Source of the DNA: Corylus avellana
Taxonomy: Eukaryota; Streptophyta; Magnoliopsida; Fagales; Betulaceae
NCBI RefSeq assembly: GCF_901000735.1
Contig: NC_081549.1
Location: forward strand, 2,552,942-2,616,941
Direction of reading: 5' to 3'
Length of the DNA: 64,000 nt
The translations under genes and the position numbers were made by a program. Below the pieces are notes generated by a model. That model saw only the letters and a list, made by a program, of their open reading frames with translations. It ran no database searches and was not told where the DNA came from. This document shows positions 25,180-38,254 of this stretch, one piece after another; within the stretch, counting starts at the first letter, position 1; the number at the start of each line of letters is the position of its first letter.

Positions 25180-25365
25180 GGACAAAAACTTGTTACAAAT
25201 TGGTTTGTAGAAACTCATCTAATAAAGTGACGTGTCTTATAATATGTGAGAAGTACATGTTTTTTTTTTTTATTTAATAGTTATAGGACACATGTTATTT
25301 TATTAGATGAGTTTGTATGAATATAGCTACAAACCAATTTGTAACAAATTTTTGTCTGGCTACAC
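25180..25365. mobile_element. Short inverted-repeat element (MITE-like)
   Basis: The left arm (acttgttacaaattggtttg, then actcatctaataaa) is mirrored at the right end (ttattagatgagt, then caaaccaatttgtaacaa). The arms cover most of the 185 bp, so the transcript would fold into one long hairpin. Confidence 0.7.
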
Positions 25366-26087
25366 CTATTTGAGGTAAAAGACGATTGGTCACCCTCAAC
25401 TAACCTTCAGGAGTGGTCACACAATTCTTGGAACCATTATGGAGTGGTGGCAAGCAACCCCCATGAGTAATTGCGAGTGATTGCAACTTGCGTTCCGCTT
25501 CCAACAAATGAAAGGTTGTGGTTGCGACCATCATGATCTCTAATATGGTGCAAAATTGGTCAATTTTGTGCTAGATTTGACAATCACGATCACCACTTAT
25601 ATGGTAATTGAAGATGACGCCGATCAACATAGAAGGAGATAGTTTATTCAAAAAGAACAGATATTGATCGATGTGATAATACCCAGTCGCTTTGCCACAT
25701 CAAAGCGTAAGGCCCATTTTACAACTTTTTATTTTTATTTTTTTGAAGTGCAAATCAATATCCTAGTTACCACATAACCTAAGCACCTATAAAATCCATA
25801 ACTGTAGTAGAGGAGTAACCACTATCCCTTTTAGAACATTTAGATGGAATTATGTAATATTAATAGGGGCAACAATATTTGAATGGGTAGTCTAATTTGT
25901 CCCCAACAAAAGTGGAAAGCTAGTTGGTTCTTTTGCTTTCGTAGCTCTCAAGTATCAATCAACCTTCTGGAATCCGATGTTGATAGGTGGTGAATGCTGT
26001 AAGCAATTACGTTACTAAAATATTATTTGTGAATTAAATATTTTCTTTACGATCATTAAGTGTCTTTCTCCTCCAAAGTCTTTGCAA

Positions 26088-26336
26088 TTACCGGATGATT
26101 TTGATTCCAATCCGATCAAGTATCATAGCCTAAGTCAGCGGAAGGTACTGGATTTCTAATGCACCAATTAGTCAAGTTCTTCAATTAAGTAAGCAGCAAG
26201 TAATTTATTTTGATTACCGGATGATTTTGATTCCAATCCGATCAAGTATCATAGCCTAAGTCAGCGGAAGGTACTGGATTTCTAATGCACCAATTAGTCA
26301 AGTTCTTCAATTAAGTAAGCAGCAAGTAATTTATAT
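26088..26336. repeat. Perfect tandem duplication, 126-bp unit x2
   Basis: The block beginning attaccggatgattttgatt at 26088 repeats from 26214 without visible differences up to gcaagtaattta, implying a recent duplication or a collapsed/expanded assembly. Confidence 0.9.
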
Positions 26337-26339
26337 TCA

Positions 26340-27382
26340 AATCTTCAGAAGAAATATATCTATATATTTAATCGACGACTTCGTTAGAGGCCTAAGCATG
26401 AGCTTTGTGATCATTATTACGTCCACTTATTCTTACTAATAAGTATTTTATGTATATATATATATATATAAAATCAGAATACGGCATTTTAAAAAAGTAC
26501 AACGGTGGTCCCAAACGTGGTCTTTCTGTCCAAATTCCAAACCCCTAAAAGATGTTTAGAACAAGTCATGCAAATAAAATAAAAGTAAAAACCAAATATA
26601 GGCTAGCTTGGGTCGGAAATATTAGTATTAGTATAGTCATTATTCGGAAAATTCGCAGCTTTCTGTTTATTGAGAGGACAAGAATAATGGGTTTGATTTC
26701 TTAGCAATGTGGAATAAACACAAAGACTTATATGCATAAGCTAATGACTAAAGCATCTCTACACTTGAGCAATGTGGGACAAGCTCACATATTCTCTAAC
26801 ACACATAAAACAGGATACACGATCATTCCAAGTATATCATCTTAACCAATCTCATACACATCTTAAATTCGCTTTCTTAGAATCACACACTATGTACTTT
26901 TATTAACTTAATCATAAGAGAGTTTTCTTATCGACAACTCCCAACACGTCTCCGACTGTTTCTACCCCTTTTTACAAGTGTCCACCAAGTCTAATTGTGC
27001 GATCAACTTCATATATGTGGGGTGGTATAGAAATGAATAAATGAGAAATAGCATGGTGCGGTGGGAAGAGAACTACCCGTGGAAAAGGGGTAGAGATGTG
27101 ACTAATCGGGTTTCCTAACAGCGAAGGCGCTTACCCAAACAAAACCCGTTCTTATTTGATTGGTAGCTACTAGGCTACTAGCTGGAAGGAGACCCGTCTC
27201 TTTCTCCTCCGACTAATTTCTTCAACGCACGCACTCGTGTAAAATCTATACCATTCCCCACACGCTGACTCCCAAGTCCCAACGCGTCTTATGTTACCAT
27301 TTTCCAACGGAACCACATGCCTTCTCATCATCTCTACTGATATACAAAACAACACTTGAAAAAAAATTATAAAGGCACAACT

Positions 27383-27423
<41 letters not shown>

Positions 27424-28392
27424 CCAAATATTAACACCAAACATCTCTCATGTATAAAATATGTGCTAGCTAGCACACAATGTTTCAAGCAAAGCCAAAC
27501 TCCTATCACATACCGGTGCCAATGAGATGTTTCTTACATAGTTTATTCCTTCAAAAACTTATCTTTTATAGTTTTATACGTGCATGTATGATCCTCAATG
27601 TAAAATCAAGACTCCATCCCTATATATAGAAGCGTTATATTTTTATGATTTTATATTTATGAATGATTTTTTTTGAGATTTTACTTTCTAACTCCTAATT
27701 TTTGGTTCTATTGTCAATCACCCATCGATTTTCTTAATTTTTAAGAAATTATCAAGTTGCTATCCTAAGTTTTCAGTCGATATTAAATTTGTTTTAGTGA
27801 TTTTTTATTTTTTTTAAATCTATTCAAATATGGGAAACGGGTTACAGGGGATTAAACAACAATAAAGAAGTGAGCACCCCAACAACAAAGCCCAAACGAA
27901 AGAGATAGAATAAACAAGCCGAGAAACGGTAGACAATGGTTTCAATCTTTCATTTATGGTTTCAAAATAAACATAAACGAGGGAGGCATTTCTAATATTG
28001 GCCGCACATGGCTGTAACAAATGGCAAAAGACTCAATGAAAAGTCCCAACTGGTACGAGCAACATTCATAAGATTTGTTTCTATCTCAAATAGATCAGTC
28101 TGTCCATTTTTCATCAGTTTTCTAATATAATTCGTAGAAAATTCCACCCTCTCGTTGTAGGATGGCCTTCACTTCATTTTTTTTTTCTTTAACTTTATAG
28201 TGATGCCCCCTTTAAAAAATTCAATGTTATCCAATATCTCTAGAGTTAAATTCATAGTTTCGTCCATTTACGGCTTTACGTAATTCATATGAAACTTACT
28301 TGACTCCCACATGTGAACCGATAGAAATATGTTCGGAAAATCTCACAATATTAACATGAGAATATCAATCAATTATCCTTAAATTTTATTTA
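26340..28392. other. Intergenic, no gene seen
   Basis: AT-rich, with a 30-bp AT microsatellite (27391-27420) and short AT runs. No coding or RNA feature could be supported. Confidence 0.5.
27391..27420. repeat. (AT)n microsatellite
   Basis: Fifteen AT units. Confidence 0.95.
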
Positions 28393-28401
28393 TTTTTAAT
28401 G

Positions 28402-28817
28402 AGAAAAATTACAGTTTACCCCCCCAAAGTTGACAGCGTTTTTCAATTCGAACATCAAAGTTTCAATTTTTGCAATCCACCCCCACAAAGTTCCAATTTT
28501 TTTCAATTCGACCAATATCATCCCAAAATTCCCATATTGCCCCTGATTTATTTATTTATTTATTTTTTATGAAAACGAAAACAAATTTGGGGGTGCAAAA
28601 ATGACTAGATGACCAAAGAGCCACCCCGAATTTTTTTTAAATTTTTTTTTATAAAAAATAAAAAAATAAAAATTATGGGCAATATGAGAAGTTTTGGATA
28701 AAATTGGTCAAATTACAAAAATTTGAAACTTTGGGGGGGTGGATTGCAAAAATTGAAACTTTGGTGATCGAATTGAAAAACGCTATCAACTTTGAGGGGG
28801 TAAACTGTAATTTTCTC
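28402..28817. mobile_element. Mutator-type MITE with 9-bp target duplication
   Basis: Inverted arms of about 150 bp: agaaaaattacagtttaccc at the left, ggggtaaactgtaattttct at the right. Identical 9-mers tttttaatg flank it (28393-28401 and 28818-28826). Long inverted repeats plus 9-bp duplications indicate the Mutator superfamily. No transposase. Confidence 0.88.
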
Positions 28818-30164
28818 TTTTTAATGAGGACGGTAAAAGTAAACAATTGCATGTAGATGGAAGTTGTTTCTGGAGGTTTAGGTCAATCAAAAGTATGGAA
28901 AATTTACTCATATGGAAAAATTAGTAATCGGAAAAAGGCACAATGATGGAGATGCATGTTACATGTTTAAATTAATTAAATGAAAATATATTGTGCCTCG
29001 TTAATTTACTCTGGAAAAATTAGCCTCGTAGGGTCCATGGCAGCCCCTCCCAGTACGTTGGGTACAGCACAGGACGAGTGATTAATTATTTATTAATGTG
29101 GATTAATATAAATATATTCAAACATTATCTCGAGTGTTTTCTAATGGATTTTGGAGATTTTTTTTTTTTTAAAAAAAAAAGTGTGTTTATATAACGTAAA
29201 GATAAAATATTTTAATGTTTTGAGAGTTAATAGAAAATAGAAGACAAATACAATATTATAACAACTCAAAACACATAAAGGTATGTGTTTATGATATATG
29301 CATGCTAGTTTTTTTCAGCAGTCGTTATAATAAAAATGTCATATTTTGAAATTTTAATGTGAAATGAAGACAAGCTTGGTGGTGTTGGAAAGCTTATTCA
29401 AAGGACTACAAAGTCGTATTTAATGGAAATTGTCCAATTCTAATGTTAACTTGATCAAAGCGGGCCATCAAGAAAAAGACAAAAACAATATCCGAGAATC
29501 TCATTCAAAACTAGTCCGAACGAGAATTTTATTTTGGAGTTTTTAGGCTACATTCATTTGAACAAGTACTAATTAGTATTCTCGTCCAAACAAGATTGTG
29601 ACTAATCTTTCTTATTTCATTTTATAATTGGATTATGACTCTATTTACTATATAAGCTAATTAAATACAGGCGTACGTCTTATATAGGCCGGCCGCCAAT
29701 CCTATGTTGTAGTTTTCATCAGTTTTCAATAAATAAATAAAACTCTCGATGAATAATTTTCTATCTATTTTTTTTTTTCTTCTCAAATATTCCTTGATTT
29801 GTTCTTTTTTACGCACGCTTGGATTTTCAATTCTTAGAAGCAGTAATATCTTCTTCTTTCACTTGATGACCTCCTGGATTAATTAGGGTTTCTTAGTTGA
29901 ATTATTTCCAAAAATTAAAAATAAGTTTTTATCTTTGTGATCAAGTCAAAGCACATTCATGCACGATGTAGATGATAAATAAGGCTACATTAACGTTTTA
30001 AAATCCTGTTTTTTGTTTGTAAAATAAAATTATTGACAAAGGGTTTAAAACACAAAACTCTACTATAAAAGACAAATAATTTTTTTATCTTTATATCATA
30101 TCAAAACACTATTTCAAATTAAAAACAAAGAACAACCTTCAAAACATACTCTCTGTTCGAAGGT

Positions 30165-30473
30165 TTGATTCCAATTCTTTTTATGCCATCGCCGGAAGAG
30201 ATCTTGTTGTGTCGGGTTCCAATGCCGATTGAGAGACAGAAGAGTAAGTTCATGAACCGTTCATCAAGCGAGAGCCCTAAAAGAGCTACCAGTGCAGGAA
30301 ATGAAATGAAATATTGTCAATCACCGCGTAACGTAAATAGTAGAGGTACGACGAGCATGCTTCCTTCAAAGACTGGTAGATCGATCAAAAATCAAGAATC
30401 TTCTTGTGTCTACTCTCTGAAGTTTAAACTACCACGGCAGACTGTTCCCCAATATATATATATATATCCTTAG
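30165..30473 (+). CDS. Unrecognised small reading frame (102 codons)
   Basis: Its composition is less AT-biased than its surroundings: a Ser/Arg/Lys-rich product (for example SSSESPKRATSAGNEMKY) ending in a run made by an AT microsatellite. No family recognised, no clear splice sites, no membrane segment. It could be an isolated exon or a gene relic; the tail inside the microsatellite argues against an intact gene. Confidence 0.18.
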   Translation: MIPILFMPSPEEILLCRVPMPIERQKSKFMNRSSSESPKRATSAGNEMKYCQSPRNVNSRGTTSMLPSKTGRSIKNQESSCVYSLKFKLPRQTVPQYIYIYP

Positions 30474-30672
30474 TTGAGTTATTTTACGAAGACATAAGTT
30501 TTTGCACACTAATAATTAAGATGCATATATATGTGATTCAATTTACAAATAAGCAACTATCATTCTAATTTTTGCATCATACTTCTAAGCCAAAACTTGA
30601 ACACGGCTTATATTAATTTGATCTTTCATCAGTAGAAGTAACCATTCCTTAAGTAGTTCATATTAGTTCATA

Positions 30673-30877
30673 TATATGAATAATGTTAAAAATTATATTT
30701 TTATTTCACCATTATCCCACCATATTGACATGATAGCTAGCTAGCTAGTGCCAATTAATTAAATTGTCAATTCACAATTGGATCAGCCATTGTTTAAAAA
30801 CAATTAAGGTGAATTGGCACTAAGACGTTAGCATGATGAGATTGTGGTGGAATAAAAGTATAGTTTTTGGCATTACT
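30673..30877. mobile_element. MITE of the AGTAATG family
   Basis: Left end aataatgttaaaaattatat is matched inverted by the right end atagtttttggcattactc. Related elements occur at 15490, 45521 and 59571. Confidence 0.65.
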
Positions 30878-31919
30878 CTATTTCATATGTATCTACGCTT
30901 GATTAATATCTAGGAGTGGTAGATTTTTGTATATTTGATTAGTACGTAGTGGCAACAAAGTGCAGAATTATTAAATCTATGCTAAATAGAGTGTTGTGTG
31001 GTAATTGGGGGATAATTGATGCTATTAGCATGTAGTTACTTGTTGGCTTGTAGCCTTGTGTTATTTTTATATGTTGAGTTGTAATTTTGTTTCCTTCTTG
31101 TCTTTACTATTAGCTGTTTAGTACTTGCAGCAAGTTTGTCCTGCCTGTGTTGTATGTGTAAAATTAGGGAGATTATAATTAAGGGGGCCATTTTCACCAT
31201 TACTTAATGGAAGAGATAATTGGGAATATATTGCCCATTTTACAACTTGATGTGCATTTTACTCAGTAATATTTAGCACACTCTTAGAGATTTTGATGGC
31301 AGTCCATCTTTAGAAAAAGCTAGATTTGCTTATGGATTTCTGGGGCAAAGATGGCCAATAAGAGAAGAGCTAGCCTTGACAGCTTGTTGATTGGTTTTTC
31401 AATAAAAATAATTCGATCTAATATGGGGAGATTCCTATTTATTTATATTTTGTTGATAAAGTACAACCCTTTATTAAATTATATATTGTTGATCATATAT
31501 CATTGATCATTGATCATTAATTGTAAAGGTAAAGCAAGACTTGAACATATTATATATAAACAAATATATTTAGAATTCCACTTCATCAACTAAAATAGAT
31601 AATCCGTACAAAGTAATTAACAATCGATTAGATACATAATACATTAAAAAATTATTTTACATTCCCTAAACTAATAAACTGAAAGCTTAATTATTATACG
31701 TCTCTAGGTAATTATTAACGAGAATTACATGACAGCAAACAAAGAATTTTGGCCTTAGCCAAAAATAGAGTTAAACCCTACTTTCCTTAATTTACTGTGT
31801 TAAAGCTCTTAATTAAACCCTACTTTCCTTAAGTAAATTAAGGAAAACCACAGATATTTCAATACCTTAAGATTCAGCTGATCAAGATATCCTGTCCATT
31901 AATTGATATCTATTCCATC

Positions 31920-33306
31920 TTAGGGTGCCAATTGATCAATTAATTGATCCCAACGCCACAAAGGATCATTATCAACAGCCATTTCCATGTTTTCACTTCC
32001 CCCAGCAGCCTGTGAGGGATGGCCATGGTCTCCTGAGGATGAACTCTCCGGTGAGCTTGTTCTCTCCGCCGGTGAACGGATGGGACGGCCAGATGTTGAT
32101 GCCACATCACCATGATGAACTTGTCGATGAGCAGGTGGCTGACCACCTGGATGACCACCTGGCTGATCACCACCTATAACCACTCCGGACGGCCGTCTGT
32201 CAAATGCTCTCAAACACTTTGATTTCTTGTAAACTCGACACAAACTAAATTCTTGCCGTAACTGCAAATAAAAAAAATAAAAAAATTGTAATTCAAGAGC
32301 AAAACATTCTCCTATAGATCAATTAAGTGACAACTCAAACAGTCGATCAATTACATGTTATTAACCAAATGAGTCGACGATTAAGCTAAGTACCCACGCG
32401 GCCAAGTTTTGATTCTAGCCCTATAAACTTAGTTGCTAAACATTCTTGTTCAACTTGAGGCCAAGTTTTGATTCATAGTAGACTATATATTGCATGCATG
32501 AGAAAGAAGACATAATTTTTCAGACCCTTATATATATACTAATATACCCACTAGGGTTTCACAAACAAGATGAATATGGGTTAATTAGACGAATTAAAAG
32601 TTTTAAACTCCATATATGTTGTTGATCATCACATGGTTCTTAATTTGTCATCTATTAATATTTAATAGTGAAGATTAATTCGAACCTAAAAAAAAACAAT
32701 AAATTAACATGCAGAGGCCAGAGAAATGTTACTTACCGCAGGAGTTGCACTACTGGAAACGGAGGCCTCTCCTTCAATGGCTTTATATTCATTCATCTTC
32801 CACTCGGTTTTTTTCCCGTTTGGAGCTCTTCCGTTGTAGAAAACCATGGTCCGTTTCACACCAATCATGCGATTATTGGAAGAGTAGACATAATTAGGAG
32901 AGCCGGTGGCTTTCCAGTACCCAGTTGTTGTGAGTCTCCTCGGTCTGCCCCCTCGGGCTTCACTCTCTTGTCTGGGGATGAAGAAGAACCACTGCTCAGG
33001 GTCTCCATAACAAAGCACTCCAGAAAACTCTGATTAATTCCAACAACAAAAACAATAATAATAATTATTATTAAGTATATATATATATATTATATATTCA
33101 TCCAAAATACAAGAAAATATGAAAAGAAGAAGATTTTTACGTGGGAGATCCCATGGATTGAACTCATATATGTCCACAACTGGTATAACCCGGTTCATAA
33201 CTCGATTTAAATCCTCTCGCTTCCCTTCCAGCTTGTTATGCAGATAGAATGAAACCAACTCTTCCTCTGTCGGGTAGAACCGAAACCCAGGTGGCAAATC
33301 ATCCAT
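31920..33306 (-). CDS. NAC090: NAC-domain transcription factor, NAC090-like
   Basis: Three exons in frame (33141-33306, 32737-33029, 31920-32261) give 266 residues. NAC subdomains are seen in order: A ([18 protein letters not shown]), B ([16 protein letters not shown]), C ([20 protein letters not shown], then GYWKATGSP), D ([20 protein letters not shown], then WKMNEYKA) and E ([21 protein letters not shown]). The fold binds CGT-core DNA; the subgroup with the short A-B linker and the RAFDRRP ending matches Arabidopsis ANAC090/036, linked to salicylic-acid and senescence control. The C-terminus is Gly/Pro/His/Ser-rich and acidic near its end ([20 protein letters not shown]), a plausible activation region. 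The start at 33306 follows the family; an in-frame ATG 11 codons upstream lies in a GA-rich leader. No membrane anchor. Confidence 0.93.
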
Positions 33307-34109
33307 TACTCCTTCTCTCTCTGTCTCTCTCTCTCTCACCCAGAAATAGATAACTAAATATCCTTAATTACAAGGTTATTGTGGCTTCTAATTATGTTTC
33401 CATGTCTACATATATATATATATAAGGAAGAGTTGGAGAATTGACGGATGAGAAAGTTAGGCGAGGGGGCAAAAAAGGCGACACAGCTAACCGAGTAAAA
33501 TAAGAAATGCAAAGCGAGAGAGACACTTAGAAGGGGTTGCTCGGCAATTTCCACGAGATTTTGTGGAAAATAATATTTGTCTCCTGCCACTTCATCCGTA
33601 CATGATTATTTTGAATTGGTCAAACACTCTATTCCCTGTGTGTCGGCCCAGGTTTAACTTTCTGCACCCCACGCATTAACCTTGACTTCTTTCTTACGCG
33701 TGGCAATACAGAATAAGATCTAAAATGAATCATGATTTGTACGACATATCTCTTCCTGCAAAAACAAAAATTCGTGATACTTGTCTGAGTAAGATGATCG
33801 AGCAGAAGCTCTCAGAAGGGATTGGTGTCCTCAATAATTAACTATTTAAATTGTCAGTAATTTAGACCCTTTTTGTGAGGAAGCTCACGTAAAATTTTCA
33901 GTTGTTCGAGTAGGTAGTCCGACAGTTCAAAATTTAATTAGACAGTTGAATTTCTTTCTCACAAAAGTTTATGTGAAATATCATTATCCCGATAAGAAGC
34001 TTATACGTACTTGGACAAATTTTTTTTTCAAAGATTAATATTATTAGAGACTACATTTTTTGTCACACCATGCACCATCTGACTTTACTAATATAACATT
34101 ATTAATTAC

Positions 34110-34143
<34 letters not shown>

Positions 34144-35046
34144 CTGATCAAAATGCAGATGGACATTACCACATTAACAAAATAGAATAATAATAATAAT
34201 AATAACTTCTACCACTACTAGCTCTGTAAATAAATAATAAGCAGAAATCGAACTATAGGGGAATTTGATCCCCTAGTAATTAGTATAAGCCTTGGTGGTT
34301 AAACACGTACCAAGAATTTGGGGATAGTAAAATAGAGGTTCGTGACGACGGGTGCCGGCCGTCAGATCTATGGTCGAAGGTTGAAGGACGACCTTAAATG
34401 GATAGGCTTAATAAATAACGTTAATTTGTTAGTGTTTTTGTCTTATTGATAAATAACATCTGCATGCGTTGAGAGTTTTCGTTGAACTGCCAAGGCATGT
34501 CCATGTATGCGCCCTCCTTGCCCGTTCATATTAATATATATAATTAACACTTGCGTTATTGTTAATATATATATATATATATATATATGCCTTATTATTG
34601 ACTTGATAAAAGTCAGGATATTATAATAGTTGATCAAACTGAGAAACTCGAATGTTTTTGCATTTGAACTATCTCGAAAATCTCCCGTAGTGCTAATTCT
34701 ATAGCACATCAGCTCATTTTTTGAGCAGCTACCAATAGGATCGATTTATATATGATAGCATTCTCATTACTTGTCTTTTTTAACTACTGTCATATTAATA
34801 GTGGGAATGACCACTTTTGTAATTTACTTTTTTCGTCTCGATCTCCTGTTTGAATTAAAAAAAAAAAAAAAAAACAAAGCAACTCACTTGCTAAATCAGA
34901 ATAAGCAGTTGCTAATTGCTATCAATATAAAAATAAATGTTTTGTTTGGCAAAAATATTTAAATGGTGCTTTTTTTTTTTCAAAAGTATTTTAATTTCAC
35001 ATATAAGTAAAATTCGTTGTTCGTATTTTATGTTTTAAGCTGTTTG

Positions 35047-35088
<42 letters not shown>

Positions 35089-37472
35089 AAAAAATCTTGA
35101 TCAAAAGCACGCGGAAGACTAAAGATGGGGCTAAGACTAAATATGTAGATTCAAAATTCGAGGTCAACTTGGAAAAGTCTCAACAGCTTCACAAGCTGGC
35201 AGTTGATCAATATGCACTAGTCATTAATTAATTTTGTCAGGGTTAAACAAGTTATAAATTTGTCTTGAAAATTCCTCGTAAGAGTTCGATCATTGTCATT
35301 TGTCTATGTTCTTAATTTAATTATGTAATTAATATTTAACAAGTATTATTATCACTTATATATAGATATTCCAGTACTCTCCCAAAGTAGCTAGGGAATT
35401 AATTATCTTGACGGCCACATGCATGTATCTCAGCCCCAAAAAACAACATGCAAAGGATTGAGTCACAAGAAATTTCTAGAAATAGATCGATGTTAAACAT
35501 TGAATTTACTAATTGAGAAGGATGTCTGGATGTGTATCATGAATGACTTGTTTTTTTCATAGACTTTCAAGAGTAAGTCAAATCCAACATCTTTAAATTT
35601 CCAGGAATTCCCAAAAGGCATTAATTAAACATACACTTCGATCTGGAATTTCTTACCTTCCATTTTGTTGAAAATTCTTTTTTTAATGTGGGGGCATTCA
35701 AAAAAACTTCACATTGTCTATAAATGGGTACCACAAAAAAAGTCACCCATGTCTACTTCTTGAGAGAGAGAGAAACAAGATATGACTTCAAAATCAATTG
35801 GTGCATGTAACACCCTAGGCCAAAAAAACACACACAAATTGGTGTATGATAGTAGTCAGAGGCAGAACTAAGATTTTTTGTGTGGGGGTTTGAAGCTAAG
35901 CAAATAAATAAATACATAAATATAGTCATTTTATGTGTGTGTGCAGGCATGTTTATGTAAAATAAAAGCATACAAGTCTTAAACTTAATTTCATAAAATC
36001 ATCTTTAAAATGAACTTTCCTTTCAATTACAAAATTTCTCTAGTTTGCTATAGACATGTCCAAAATAAAAAATAAAAATGGCATCTCCTTCGGATTATGC
36101 TCGACAACGAACTTTCACGGAATAAAATTCATCCATTATCATCTAGAAAAGTAGTGAAATATTTAGTAATTTCTTTAGAAAGCTACATCTAGAGGTGTGA
36201 AAAGGTCATCATTTTCATAGTATATATAGAAAATTATATTTTTGTAAGGACTTATTTTTTGGGGGTTGCCAAAGACCCTCAAAGCTTCAAGTAATTCCAC
36301 CCCTAACAGTAGCCACAAAAACTTTTCTATCTTATATATCTTGTGGAAAAAACAATTAGTAATATGTCAAATTGAATGGCGCTGATACAAATTAAGTTTA
36401 TATATAACTCACTCTTGAAAACCAGCTTGTAACAGATTAAGGACAACATATATATATATAAGATTCTTGCATGACATAAGCAACGACCTCAAAGTGATGT
36501 CATTGATAGCTAGGTTGTTATCGGTGACAACCGGATAGAAATTCTTTGAAATTGAATAAATAAATAAAAATTTGTACTTAATGTATGTGGGATACTTAAG
36601 ATCAAAACATGCACCGATAAATGTTGTTGACTGGACTTTTCTTATAAAAGCAAAAACAAAAAATCAATAGGTCAAGAAGGACTTTCGTAAAATGAAACAT
36701 TAAATTCAAAGGAATACATGTGAATTCCCTTTTTTTTCTTTCTTTAGTTAGTATATATAGTCAAGTTCATACGCATAGAAGGACATGGGAAATGAAGAGA
36801 TTTGATTCTTGATCGCAAGAGGTCATGCTGATCATGTAGAACCTGACGTTGAAAACTTGGTATGACCACACACACACATATATATATATATATGCTCCCT
36901 GACTAATTCCAGTTTGAATACAAACACATATATATAATCAAGAATTGCACGTTCAGTAATTTCAATTTGAGTTTATGTAAAACATGACATTCACACATGC
37001 ATGCATGCTACTAATTCAAGTTTATATCAGTCACTCAAAAAACGAAAACAAAATAAAAACCACTTAAATTGACGTGGTAGTCCACATGATGCTTACTACA
37101 TCAACTACTAAAATATGGATAATCATGTGTCAGTCCACTTGACACCTGTCATGTTTGCAAACTGATGTGACGGTCCACATGACGCTTACCATGCTATCTA
37201 TTAAAAATGTATATAGATGGTCACATAAGTAGTTCATGCGACACTTATTTTTATGAAATTATGAAATTTATAATGGATTGTAATAAAAGCTAATGAAACT
37301 TATGCTGGCTACTTCTATTTGTGCATGAATGGCAAGCTAGCTCAAGGCTCCCCTCTCATATATGTCTTATAAGACACAAGTTAAAAGTATCCCATCAATA
37401 ATTAAGACGTATAACACCTCTCATTTGTGTGCACACAAAATACAGGACACAAGCCAAAACCCAATTAAATTA
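33307..37472. other. Intergenic, repeat-rich, no gene seen
   Basis: NAC promoter side, then AT-rich sequence with poly(A) (34111-34140), a TAA run (34191-34206) and AT microsatellites (34563-34588, 35050-35085). Around 37065-37260 a short motif like gtggtagtccacatgatgct recurs imperfectly three times. No supported coding gene. Confidence 0.5.
35050..35085. repeat. (AT)n microsatellite
   Basis: About 18 AT units. Confidence 0.95.
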
Positions 37473-37852
37473 GGGGAAACTTTACTGATAACCCCCAAAC
37501 TTTCACCCGTTTTGAAATACCCCTTCTAAACTTCAAAATCTCTCAATTTAGTCTCTTGAACTTTCAATTGCTCTCAATTTGAACCCCTCCGTCAATTTTA
37601 GCCTTTAAAAATACAAAAAAAAAAAAGACCAAAATATCCATAATTTTTTTTTTAATAATAAAAAAACGTTTTGGAAGTTGAAATTTTATACAAAAGTCAG
37701 GGGTATAAGCGTCATGTAACTATTAAAATTTGACGGAGGGGTCCAAATTGAGAGCAATTGAAAGTTCATGAGACTAAATTGAGAAATTTTAAAGTTTAGG
37801 GGGAGTATTTCAAAATGGGTGAAAGTTCGGGGGTCTTTAGTGAAGTTTCCTC
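37473..37852. mobile_element. Mutator-type MITE with 9-bp target duplication
   Basis: Inverted arms of about 150 bp (ggggaaactttactgataac at the left, tagtgaagtttcctc at the right), flanked by identical 9-mers attaaatta (37464-37472 and 37853-37861). A different subfamily from the element at 28402, though with the same superfamily features. Confidence 0.88.
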
Positions 37853-37883
37853 ATTAAATTAAGAACTCATATCAAGGACTATA

Positions 37884-38254
37884 GGCCTCGTTTGCCAACA
37901 GCCCGGGCTGGCACTGTAGCTGGAACGACACTGTTCCAGCTACAGTGCCAGCAGCAAAAATTGACTTTTTACTTAATTTTTTTTTTTTTAAGCAAAATAT
38001 AAAAATAAAAAAAATAAAAAATAAAAAAAATAAAATAAAAAAAAAGATGGGGTGGAACCACCCCTAGATCGGCCAGGGGGTGGCTGGAACCACCCCATCT
38101 TTCTCCTCATTTTTTCTTTTTCTTTTTCTTTTTTTTTTTAATATTTTGCTTTAAAAAAAAAATTAAGTAAAAGGTCAATTTTGTTGCTGGCGTTGTAGCT
38201 GGAACAGTGCCGTTCCAGCTACAGTGGTGGCCCGAGCTGTTGGCAAACGGGGCC
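37884..38254. mobile_element. TIR element with GC-rich hairpin core
   Basis: The ends ggcctcgtttgccaacagc and gctgttggcaaacggggcc are inverted copies; the arms extend about 80 bp and include ggaacgacactgttccagct. ATA on both sides could be a 3-bp target duplication, as in PIF/Harbinger elements. The centre (about 38050-38098) has ggggtgg...ccacccc inverted pairs. Confidence 0.75.

Larger units (their letters stand above)
28827..31919. other. Intergenic, mostly unassigned
   Basis: AT-rich 3' flank of the NAC gene. It contains one MITE (30673-30877) and a possible small coding fragment (30165-30473). Nothing else supported. Confidence 0.5.

Noticed and set aside
31925..32179. Plus- and alternate minus-strand frames over the NAC 3' exon
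   Set aside because: Shadows of the Pro/Gly/His-rich NAC C-terminus.
34236..34370. Possible tRNA or SINE (boxes near gaactatag and ggttcgtgac)
   Set aside because: Box sequences and spacing are poor in both orientations and no tail or target duplication is present.
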